From positions 8,366,407-8,430,406 of the forward strand of contig OZ025274.1 in NCBI GenBank assembly GCA_964019165.1: a stretch of 64,000 nucleotides of DNA. Reading direction: 5' to 3'. Below the pieces are notes generated by a model. The model was not told the origin of the DNA. It searched no databases and saw only the letters and a list, made by a program, of their open reading frames with translations. Position numbers and translations under genes: made by a program. Of this stretch, positions 54,401-64,000 are shown piece by piece. The stretch is from Mastigias papua (lineage: Eukaryota; Cnidaria; Scyphozoa; Rhizostomeae; Mastigiidae). The stretch's first letter is position 1. Every line of letters starts with the position of its first letter.

Positions 54401-55544
54401 ACATGTCGCAAAACCGACATTACTGTGCAAGGCCTACAATCACTATAAGTACGTGTGTAATAGCTCCAAAACATAATATAAGCATATTCCTGCAGTGAAT
54501 CTAGCATTTATAATATCATATGACCATCAGATCTGTCGTCATTGCTGTATTGTCAGATCTTGCACACATACGTATTTTAGGCCCATCACAAGCAATGCCA
54601 ATATGTGCATGTACTGTTGTATGAGTGAAATTAAGTGGAATTGGGTCAATGTCATCAGCTAAACGTTGTTTACATCTATTGTTACACCGATGCCAGTAGT
54701 GTAGCTAATGTTTCCTATTCAACTTAGCCTTAGTCTCTGTTTTTACACTATATACAGCTGTAAAGTGCTTTACATCTCGCAAAAGCGACATTACTGTGCA
54801 AGGCCTACAATCACTATAAATACGTGTGTAATAGCTCCAAAACATAATCTAAGCATATTCCTGAAGTGAATCTATCATTTATAATATCATATGACCATCA
54901 GATCTGTCGTCATTGCAGTATTGTCAGACCTTGCACACATACGTATTTTAGGCCCATCACAAGCAATGCCAATATGTGCATGTACTGTTGTATGATTGAC
55001 ATTAAGTGGAAATGGGTCAATCTCATCCGCTACACGTCTTTTACATCTATGGTTACACCGATGCCAGTAGTGTAGCTAATGTTTCCTATTCAAATTAGCC
55101 TTAGTCTTTGCTTTTACACTATATACAGCTTTAAAGTGCTTTACATGTCGCAAAACCGACATTACTGTGCAAGGCCTACAATCACTATAAGTACGTGTGT
55201 AATAGCTCCAAAACATAATATAAGCATATTCCTGCAGTGAATCTAGCATTTATAATATCATATGACCATCAGATCTGTCGTCATTGCTGTATTGTCAGAC
55301 CTTGCACACATACGTATTTTAGGCCCATCACAAGCAATGCCAATATGTGCATGTACTGTTGTATGATTGACATTAAGTGGAAATGGGTCAATCTCATCCG
55401 CTAAACGTCTTTTACATCTATGGTTACACCGATGCCAGTAGTGTAGCTAATGTTTCCTATTCAAATTAGCCTTAGTCTTTGCTTTTACACTATATACAGC
55501 TTTAAAGTGCTTTACATGTCGCAAAACCGACATTACTGTGCAAA
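51444..55544. repeat. Diverged satellite zone leading to the right-hand domain
   Basis: Ordinary-length monomers with short runs of related neighbours. Three consecutive monomers (about 52250-53380) share TGTTACACCTATTGTTACACC-like variants or TAATATAAGCATATTCC. A pair near 54855-55590 shares CATGTACTGTTG, GACATTAAGTGG and AGTCTTTGC. These last variants are the building blocks of the higher-order domain that starts at 55545. I see nothing except satellite here. Confidence 0.78.
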
Positions 55545-56854
55545 GCCTACAATCACTATAAGTACGTGTGTAATAGCTCCAAAACATAATATAAGCATAT
55601 TCGTGCAGGGAATCTAGCATTTATAATATCATATGACCATCAGATCTGTCGTCATTGCTGTATTGTCAGACCCTGCACACATACGTATGTTAGGCCCATC
55701 ACAAGCAATGCCAATATGTGCATATACTGTTGTATGATTGAAATTGAGTGGACATGGGTCAATGTCATCCGCTAAACGTCTTTTACATCTATGGTTACAC
55801 CGATGCCAGTAGTTTAGCCAATGTTCGCTATTCAAATTAGCCTTAGTCTTTGCTTTTACACTATATACAGCTTTAAAGTGCTTTACATGTCGCAAAACCG
55901 ACATTACTGTGCAAGGCCTAGAATCACTATAAGTACGTGTGTAATAGCTACAAAACATAATCTAAGCATATTCTTGCAGTGAATCTAGCATTTATAATAT
56001 CATATGACCATCAGATCTGTCGTCATTGCAGTATTGTCAGACCTTGCACACATACGTATTTTAGGCCCATCACAAGCAATGCCAATATGTGCATGTACTG
56101 TTGTATGAGCGAAATTGAGTGGAAATGGGTCAATCTCATCAGCTAAACGTTTTTTACATCTATGGTTACACCGATGCCAGTAGTGTAGCTAATGTTTCCT
56201 ATTCAAATTAGCCTTAGTCTCTGTTTTTACACTATATACAGCCTTAAAGTGCTTTACATGTCGCAAAACCGACATTACTGTGCAAGGCCTACAATCACTA
56301 TAAGTACGTGTGTAATAGCTCCAAAACATAATCTAAGCATATTCCTGCAGTGAATCTAGCATTTATAATGTCATGTGACCATCAGATCTGTCGTCATTGC
56401 TGTATTGTCAGACCCTGCACACATACGTATGTTAGGCCCATCACAAGCAATGCCAATATGTGCATATACTGTTGTATGATTGAAATTGAGTGGAAATGGG
56501 TCAATCTCATCCGCTAAACGTCTTTTACACCTATTGTTACACCGATGCCAGTAGTGTAGCTAATGTTTCCTATTCAAATTAGCCTTAGTCTCTGTTTTTA
56601 CACTATATACAGCTGTAAAGTGCTTTACATGTCGCAAAACCGACATTACTGTGCAAGGCCTACAATCACTATAAGTACGTGTGTAATAGCTCCAAAACAT
56701 AATCTAAGCATATTCCTGCAGTGAATCTGGCATTTATAATATCATATGACCATCAGATCTGTCGTCATTGCAGTATTGTCAGACCTTGCACACATACGTA
56801 TTTTAGGCCCATCACAAGCAATGCCAATATGTGCATGTACTGTTGTATGATTGA

Positions 56855-59800
56855 CATTAAGTGGAAATGGGTCAATCTCATCCGCTAAACGTCTTTTACA
56901 TCTATGGTTACACCGATGCCAGTAGTGTAGCTAATGTTTCCTATTCAAATTAGCCTTAGTCTCTGTTTTTACACTATATACAGCCTTAAAGTGCTTTACA
57001 TGTCGCAAAACCGACATTACTGTGCAAGGCCTACAATCACTATAAGTACGTGTGTAATAGCTCCAAAACATAATCTAAGCATATTCCTGCAGTGAATCTA
57101 GCATTTATAATATCATGTGACCATCAGATATGTCGTCATTGCTGTATTGTCAGACCCTGCACACATACGTATGTTAGGCCCATCACAAGCAATGCCAATA
57201 TGTGCATATACTGTTGTATGATTGAAATTGAGTGGAAATGGGTCAATCTCATCCGCTAAACGTCTTTTACATCTATGGTTACACCGATGCCAGTAGTGTA
57301 GCTAATGTTTCCTATTCAAATTAGCCTTAGTCTCTGTTTTTACACTATATACAGCTTTAAAGTGCTTTACATGTCGCAAAACCGACATTACTGTGCAAGG
57401 CCTACAATCACTATAAGTACGTGTGTAATAGCTCCAAAACATAATCTAAGCATATTCCTGCAGTGAATCTAGCATTTACAATATCATAAGACCATCAGAT
57501 CTGTCGTCATTGCAGTATTGTCAGACCTTGCACACATACGTATTTTAGGCCCATCACAAGCAATGCCAATATGTGCATATACTGTTGTATGATTGAAATT
57601 GAGTGGAAATGGGTCAATGTCATCCGCTAAACGTCTTTTACATCTATGGTTACACCGATGCCAGTAGTGTAGCTAATGTTTCCTATTCAAATTAGCCTTA
57701 GTCTTTGCTTTTACACTATATACAGCTTTAAAGTGCTTTACATGTCGCAAAACCGACATTACTGTGCAAGGCCTACAATCACTATAAGTATGTGTGTAAT
57801 AGCTCTAAAACATAATATAAGCATATTCCTGCAGTGAATCTAGCATTTATAATATCATATGACCATCAGATCTGTCGTCATTGCTGTATTGTCAGACCCT
57901 GCACACATACGTATGTTAGGCCCATCACAAGCAATGCCAATATGTGCATATACTGTTGTATGATTGAAATTGAGTGGAAATGGGTCAATCTCATCCGCTA
58001 AACGTCTTATACATCTATGGTTACACCGATGCCAGTAGTTTAGCCAATGTTCCCTATTCAAATTAGCCTTAGTCTTTGCTTTTACACTATATACAGCTTT
58101 AAAGTGCTTTACATGTCGCAAAACCGACATTACTGTGCAAGGCCTAGAATCACTATAAGTACGTGTGTAATAGCTACAAAACATAATCTAAGCATATTCT
58201 TGCAGTGAATCTAGCATTTATAATATCATATGACCATCAGATCTCTCGTCATTGCAGTATTGTCAGACCCTGCACACATACGTATGTTAGGCCCATCACA
58301 AGCAATGCCAATATGTGCATATACTGTTGTATGATTGAAATTGAGTGGAAATGGGTCAATCTCATCAGCTAAACGTCTGTTACACCTATTGTTACACCGA
58401 TGCCAGTAGTGTAGCTAATGTTTCCTATTCAAATTAGCCTTAGTCTCTGTTTTTACACTATATACAGCTGTAAAGTGCTTTACATGTCGCAAAACCGACA
58501 TTACTGTGCAAGGCCTACAATCACTATAAGTACGTGTGTAATAGCTATAAAACATAATCTAAGCATATTCTTGCAGTGAATCTAGCATTTATAATATCAT
58601 ATGACCATCAGATCTGTCGTCATTGCAGTATTGTCAGACCTTGCACACATACGTATTTTAGGCCCATCACAAGCAATGCCAATATGTGCATGTTTTGTTG
58701 TATGATTGACATTAAGTGGAAATGGGTCAATCTCATCCGCTAAACGTCTTTTACATCTATGGTTACACCGATGCCAGTAGTGTAGCTAATGTTTCCTATT
58801 CAAATTAGCCTTAGTCTTTGCTTTTACACTATATACAGCTTTAAAGTGCTTTACATGTCGCAAAACCGACATTACTGTGCAAAGCCTACAATCACTATAA
58901 GTACGTGTGTAATAGCTCCAAAACATAATCAAAGCATATTCCTGCAGTGAATCTAGCATTTATAATATCATATGACCATCAGATCTGTCGTCATTGCTGT
59001 ATTGTCAGACCTTGCACACATACGTATTTTAGGCCCATCACAAGCAATGCCAATATGTGCATATAATGTTGTATGATTGACATTAAGTGGAAATGGGTCA
59101 ATCTCATCCGCTAAACGTCTTTTACATCTATGGTTACACCGATGCCAGTAGTGTAGCTAATGTTTCCTATTCAAATTAGCCTTAGTCTCTGTTTTTACAC
59201 TATATACAGCCTTAAAGTGCTTTACATGTCGCAAAACCGACATTACTGTGCAAGGCCTACAATCACTATAAGTACGTGTGTAATAGCTCCAAAACATAAT
59301 CTAAGCATATTCCTGCAGTGAATCTAGCATTTATAATATCATGTGACCATCAGATCTGTCGTCATTGCTGTATTGTCAGACCCTGCACACATACGTATGT
59401 TAGGCCCATCACAAGCAATGCCAATATGTGCATATACTGTTGTATGATTGAAATTGAGTGGAAATGGGTCAATCTCATCCGCTAAACGTCTTTTACATCT
59501 ATGGTTACACCGATGCCAGTAGTGTAGCTAATGTTTCCTATTCAAATTAGCCTTAGTCTCTGTTTTTACACTATATACAGCTTTAAAGTGCTTTACATGT
59601 CGCAAAACCGACATTACTGTGCAAGGCCTACAATCACTATAAGTACGTGTGTAATAGCTCCAAAACATAATCTAAGCATATTCCTGCAGTGAATCTAGCA
59701 TTTATAATATCCTAAGACCATCAGATCTGTCGTCATTGCAGTATTGTCAGACCTTGCACACATACGTATTTTAGGCCCATCACAAGCAATGCCAATATGT

Positions 59801-61306
59801 GCATATACTGTTGTATGATTGAAATTGAGTGGAAATGGGTCAATGTCATCCGCTAAACGTCTTTTACATCTATGGTTACACCGATGCCAGTAGTGTAGCT
59901 AATGTTTCCTATTCAAATTAGCCTTAGTCTTTGCTTTTACACTATATACAGCTTTAAAGTGCTTTACATGTCGCAAAACCGACATTACTGTGCAAAGCCT
60001 ACAATCACTATAAGTACGTGTGTAATAGCTCTAAAACATAATATAAGCATATTCCTGCAGTGAATCTAGCATTTATAATATCATATGACCATCAGATCTG
60101 TCGTCATTGCTGTATTGTCAGACCCTGCACACATACGTATGTTAGGCCCATCACAAGCAATGCCAATATGTGCATATACTGTTGTATGATTGAAATTGAG
60201 TGGAAATGGGTCAATCTCATCCGCTAAACGTCTTATACATCTATGGTTACACCGATGCCAGTAGTTTAGCCAATGTTCCCTATTCAAATTAGCCTTAGTC
60301 TTTGCTTTTACACTATATACAGCTTTAAAGTGCTTTACATGTCGCAAAACCGACATTACTGTGCAAGGCCTACAATCACTATAAGTACGTGTGTAATAGC
60401 TCCAAAACATAATCTAAGCATATTCTTGCAGTGAATCTAGCATTTATAATATCATATGACCATCAGATCTCTCGTCATTGCAGTATTGTCAGAGCCTGCA
60501 CACATACGTATGTTAGGCCCATCACAAGCAATGCCAATATGTGCATATACTGTTGTATGATTGAAATTGAGTGGAAATGGGTCAATCTCATCAGCTAAAC
60601 GTCTGTTACACCTATTGTTACACCGATGCCAGTAGTGTAGCTAATGTTTCCTATTCAAATTAGCCTTAGTCTCTGTTTTTACACTATATACAGCTGTAAA
60701 GTGCTTTACATGTCGCAAAACCGACATTACTGTGCAAGGCCTACAATCACTATAAGTACGTGTGTAATAGCTATAAAACATAATCTAAGCATATTCTTGC
60801 AGTGAATCTAGCATTTATAATATCATATGACCATCAGATCTGTCGTCATTGCAGTATTGTCAGACCTTGCACACATACGTATTTTAGGCCCATCACAAGC
60901 AATGCCAATATGTGCATGTTTTGTTGTATGATTGACATTAAGTGGAAATGGGTCAATCTCATCCGCTAAACGTCTTTTACATCTATGGTTACACCGATGC
61001 CAGTAGTGTAGCTAATGTTTCCTATTCAAATTAGCCTTAGTCTTTGCTTTTACACTATATACAGCTTTAAAGTGCTTTACATGTCGCAAAACCGACATTA
61101 CTGTGCAAAGCCTACAATCACTATAAGTACGTGCGTAATAGCTCCAAAACATAATCAAAGCATATTCCTGCAGTGAATCTAGCATTTATAATATCATATG
61201 ACCATCAGATCTGTCGTCATTGCTGTATTGTCAGACCTTGCACACATACGTATTTTAGGCCCATCACAAGCAATGCCAATATGTGCATATAATGTTGTAT
61301 GAGTGA
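56855..61306. repeat. Nested six-monomer repeats, 2226-bp period
   Basis: Within the 20-monomer unit, 56855-59080 is followed by a close copy 2226 bp downstream (59081 to about 61306). Linked monomer types recur in order: ATCATGTGACC (57115, 59341); CATAAGACC or CCTAAGACC; CTTATACATC (58008, 60234); AGATCTCTCG (58240, 60466); and GCATGTTTTGTTG (58688, 60914). Small differences mark the two, such as GAGCCTGC near 60492 versus GACCCTGC near 58267. A third, shortened run of the same types follows at about 61540-62640, lacking the GCATGTTTTG monomer. Confidence 0.85.
59313..59683 (+). repeat. Representative satellite monomer (371 bp) with landmarks
   Basis: This near-consensus monomer is given as a reference, phased from CTGCAG. 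Landmarks in order are: CTGCAG at 59313; AATCTAGCAT at 59321-59330, a near copy of AATCTAAGCAT at 59298-59308 on the other side of the PstI site; the CAGATCTG palindrome at 59351-59358; TACGTA at 59392-59397; the CTTTAAAG palindrome at 59581-59588; ACATGT at 59595-59600; and AGGCCT at 59624-59629. Hand count gives about 142 G+C in one 371-base period (38%). It holds about eight CpG sites. No homopolymer tract, microsatellite, TATA-plus-start arrangement or polymerase III box pair stands out. Confidence 0.9.
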
Positions 61307-62964
61307 AATTGAGTGGAAATGGGTCAATCTCATCCGCTAAACGTCTTTTACATCTATGGTTACACCGATGCCAGTAGTTTAGCCAATGTTCCCTATTCAA
61401 ATTAGCATTAGTCTTTGCTTTTACACTATATACAGCTTTAAAGTGCTTTACATGTCGCAAAACCGACATTACTGTGCAAGGCCTACAATCACTATAAGTA
61501 CGTGTGTAATAGCTCCAAAACATAATCTAAGCATATTCTTGCAGTGAATCTAGCATTTATAATATCATAAGACCATCAGATCTGTCGTCATTGCAGTATT
61601 GTCAGACCTTGCACACATACGTATTTTAGGCCCATCACAAGCAATGCCAATATGTGCATATACTGTTGTATGATTGAAATTGAGTGGAAATGGGTCAATG
61701 TCATCCGCTAAACGTCTTTTACATCTATGGTTACACCGATGCCAGTAGTGTAGCTAATGTTTCCTATTCAAATTAGCCTTAGTCTTTGCTTTTACACTAT
61801 ATACAGCTTTAAAGTGCTTTACATGTCGCAAAACCGACATTACTGTGCAAAGCCTACAATCACTATAAGTACGTGTGTAATAGCTCTAAAACATAATATA
61901 AGCATATTCCTGCAGTGAATCTAGCATTTATAATATCATATGACCATCAGATCTGTCGTCATTGCTGTATTGTCAGACCCTGCACACATACGTATGTTAG
62001 GCCCATCACAAGCAATGCCAATATGTGCATATACTGTTGTATGATTGAAATTGAGTGGAAATGGGTCAATCTCATCCGCTAAACGTCCTTTACATCTATG
62101 GTTACACCGATGCCAGTAGTTTAGCCAATGTTCCCTATTCAAATTAGCCTTAGTCTTTGCTTTTACACTATATACAGCTTTAAAGTGCTTTACATGTCGC
62201 AAAACCGACATTACTGTGCAAGGCCTAGAATCACTATAAGTACGTGTGTAATAGCTACAAAACATAATCTAAGCATATTCTTGCAGTGAATCTAGCATTT
62301 ATAATATCATATGACCATCAGATCTCTCGTCATTGCAGTATTGTCAGACCCTGCACACATACGTATGTTAGGCCCATCACAAGCAATGCCAATATGTGCA
62401 TATACTGTTGTATGATTGAAATTGAGTGGAAATGGGTCAATCTCATCAGCTAAACGTCTGTTACACCTATTGTTACACCGATGCCAGTAGTGTAGCTAAT
62501 GTTTCCTATTCAAATTAGCCTTAGTCTCTGTTTTTACACTATATACAGCTGTAAAGTGCTTTACATGTCGCAAAACCGACATTACTGTGCAAGGCCTACA
62601 ATCACTATAAGTACGTGTGTAATAGCTATAAAACATAATATAAGCATATTCCTGCAGTGAATCTAGCATTTATAATATCATATGACCATCAGATCTGTCG
62701 TCATTGCAGTATTGTCAGACCTTGCACACATACGTATTTTAGGCCCATCACAAGCAATGCCAATATGTGCATATAATGTTGTATGAGTGAAATTGAGTGG
62801 AAATGGGTCAATCTCATCCGCTAAACGTCGTTTACATCTATGGTTACACCGATGCCAGTAGTTTAGCCAATGTTTCCTATTCAAATTAGCCTTAGTGTCT
62901 GTTTTTACACTATATACAGCTTTAAAGTGCTTTACATGTAGCAAAACCGACATTACTGTGCAAG

Positions 62965-64000
62965 GCCTACAATCACTATAAGTACGTGTGTAATAGCTCC
63001 AAAACATAATATAAGCATATTCGTGCAGGGAATCTAGCATTTATAATATCATATGACCATCAGATCTGTCGTCATTGCTGTATTGTCAGACCCTGCACAC
63101 ATACGTATGTTAGGCCCATCACAAGCAATGCCAATATGTGCATATACTGTTGTATGATTGAAATTGAGTGGACATGGGTCAATGTCATCCGCTAAACGTC
63201 TTTTACATCTATGGTTACACCGATGCCAGTAGTTTAGCCAATGTTCGCTATTCAAATTAGCCTTAGTCTTTGCTTTTACACTATATACAGCTTTAAAGTG
63301 CTTTACATGTCGCAAAACCGACATTACTGTGCAAGGCCTAGAATCACTATAAGTACGTGTGTAATAGCTACAAAACATAATCTAAGCATATTCTTGCAGT
63401 GAATCTAGCATTTATAATATCATATGACCATCAGATCTGTCGTCATTGCAGTATTGTCAGACCTTGCACACATACGTATTTTAGGCCCATCACAAGCAAT
63501 GCCAATATGTGCATGTACTGTTGTATGAGCGAAATTGAGTGGAAATGGGTCAATCTCATCAGCTAAACGTTTTTTACATCTATGGTTACACCGATGCCAG
63601 TAGTGTAGCTAATGTTTCCTATTCAAATTAGCCTTAGTCTCTGTTTTTACACTATATACAGCCTTAAAGTGCTTTACATGTCGCAAAACCGACATTACTG
63701 TGCAAGGCCTACAATCACTATAAGTACGTGTGTAATAGCTCCAAAACATAATCTAAGCATATTCCTGCAGTGAATCTAGCATTTATAATGTCATGTGACC
63801 ATCAGATCTGTCGTCATTGCTGTATTGTCAGACCCTGCACACATACGTATGTTAGGCCCATCACAAGCAATGCCAATATGTGCATATACTGTTGTATGAT
63901 TGAAATTGAGTGGAAATGGGTCAATCTCATCCGCTAAACGTCTTTTACACCTATTGTTACACCGATGCCAGTAGTGTAGCTAATGTTTCCTATTCAAATT
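62965..64000. repeat. Right-hand higher-order unit, second copy (cut by window end)
   Basis: This is the first 1036 bp of the next 7420-bp unit, apparently identical to 55545-56580. It includes the GTGCAGGGAATC monomer start, the GTTCGCTATTC variant, GAGCGAAATTG and ATTTATAATGTCATGTGACC. The window stops inside this copy, so the number of units in the domain cannot be known from here. Confidence 0.92.

Larger units (their letters stand above)
55545..62964. repeat. Right-hand higher-order unit, complete copy (7420 bp, 20 monomers)
   Basis: From 55545 onward the sequence recurs exactly 7420 bp (20 x 371) later, at 62965. The last difference before the repeat is A at 55544 versus G at 62964. 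Over the 1036 bp available for comparison before the window ends I found no difference. The unit opens with a monomer carrying GTGCAGGGAATC and GACATGGGTCAATGTC. The monomers here mostly have CCGACATTACTGTG, unlike the left block's CTGACAATACTATG. Confidence 0.92.
1..64000. repeat. Satellite DNA array, about 371-bp monomer, about 172 tandem head-to-tail copies
   Basis: The same motif order recurs from the first to the last base at about 371-bp spacing. For example, CTGCAG lies at 348, 719, 1090 and 1461, each 371 bp apart. All copies have the same orientation and no spacer or foreign insert is seen. Copies vary by scattered substitutions and 1-nt indels that give 369-372-bp monomers. The window opens about 24 bases into a monomer, counted from CTGCAG, and also ends inside one. 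Arrays of this size and uniformity are known from eukaryotic centromeric and other constitutive heterochromatin. Which of these applies here is inference, and I recognise neither the family nor the species. A monomer of about 371 bp is roughly two nucleosome repeats, a common satellite length. Confidence 0.97.

Noticed and set aside
1837..55075. Plus-strand 60-107-codon open frames
   Set aside because: They are antisense shadows of the same satellite phase, open only in monomers with particular variants, and have no domain or context.
1116..63378. Dozens of 60-120-codon open frames on the minus strand as protein genes
   Set aside because: All lie at fixed monomer phases and repeat with the satellite. 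Most monomers have an in-frame TAG or a frameshift, common variants are non-synonymous, no known domain is visible, and no promoter, intron or poly(A) arrangement surrounds them.
1..64000. CENP-B-box-like motif
   Set aside because: I looked for a TTCG...A..CGGG pattern in the common monomer types and saw none. The dyad at CAGATCTG is unrelated to it.
1..64000. CRISPR array or bacterial repeat system
   Set aside because: The repeats are contiguous 371-bp monomers with no unique spacers, and there are no associated genes.
1..64000. Telomere repeats, microsatellites, G-quadruplex runs, rRNA or tRNA genes
   Set aside because: None was seen. There are no long G runs, no simple-sequence tracts and no recognisable RNA gene in any monomer type.

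Overview
The whole window is one uninterrupted array of a tandem satellite repeat. Every stretch I read belongs to the same roughly 371-bp monomer, repeated about 172 times in one orientation. There is no unique DNA, no recognisable transposon, no RNA gene and no protein gene I would defend. Most monomers carry a PstI-type CTGCAG near my chosen phase start and an AGATCT inside an 8-bp CAGATCTG palindrome. One monomer counted by hand (59313-59683 phase) is about 38% G+C. Such an array points to eukaryotic constitutive heterochromatin (centromeric, pericentromeric or subtelomeric). I do not recognise the satellite family and cannot name the taxon. Many of the commonest differences between monomers are CpG versus TpG/CpA, which suggests a genome with germline CpG methylation.

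The interest lies in the hierarchy of duplications. (1) 714-21480 and 21481-about 38360 are two copies of one very large unit. The first copy is 20767 bp (about 56 monomers). The second is shorter because it lacks one 3710-bp, ten-monomer tandem duplication found only in the first (11667-15376 and 15377-19086). (2) Inside both large copies sits an older 1851-bp, five-monomer duplication (2821 onward and 4672 onward; 23588 onward and 25438 onward). (3) 38340-42.8 kb is a different subfamily built from alternating A/B dimers (about 742 bp) and duplicated with a 2966-bp period. (4) 43.3-55.5 kb is a more diverged zone with little higher-order structure. It contains three odd monomers and one local 742-bp duplication (49960-51443). 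(5) From 55545 a second, unrelated higher-order domain begins: a 7420-bp, 20-monomer unit with nested 2226-bp six-monomer units. Its next copy begins at 62965 and runs off the window.

Several unequal-exchange junctions can be placed to within about 20 bp, and they give a relative order of events: 1851-bp duplication, then 20.8-kb duplication, then 3710-bp duplication. A 109-codon open frame recurs on the minus strand of many monomers. I treat it as a by-product of one sequence haplotype and not as a gene: its length is fixed by the repeat, most monomers break it with a TAG or a 1-nt deletion, and its variants change amino acids freely.
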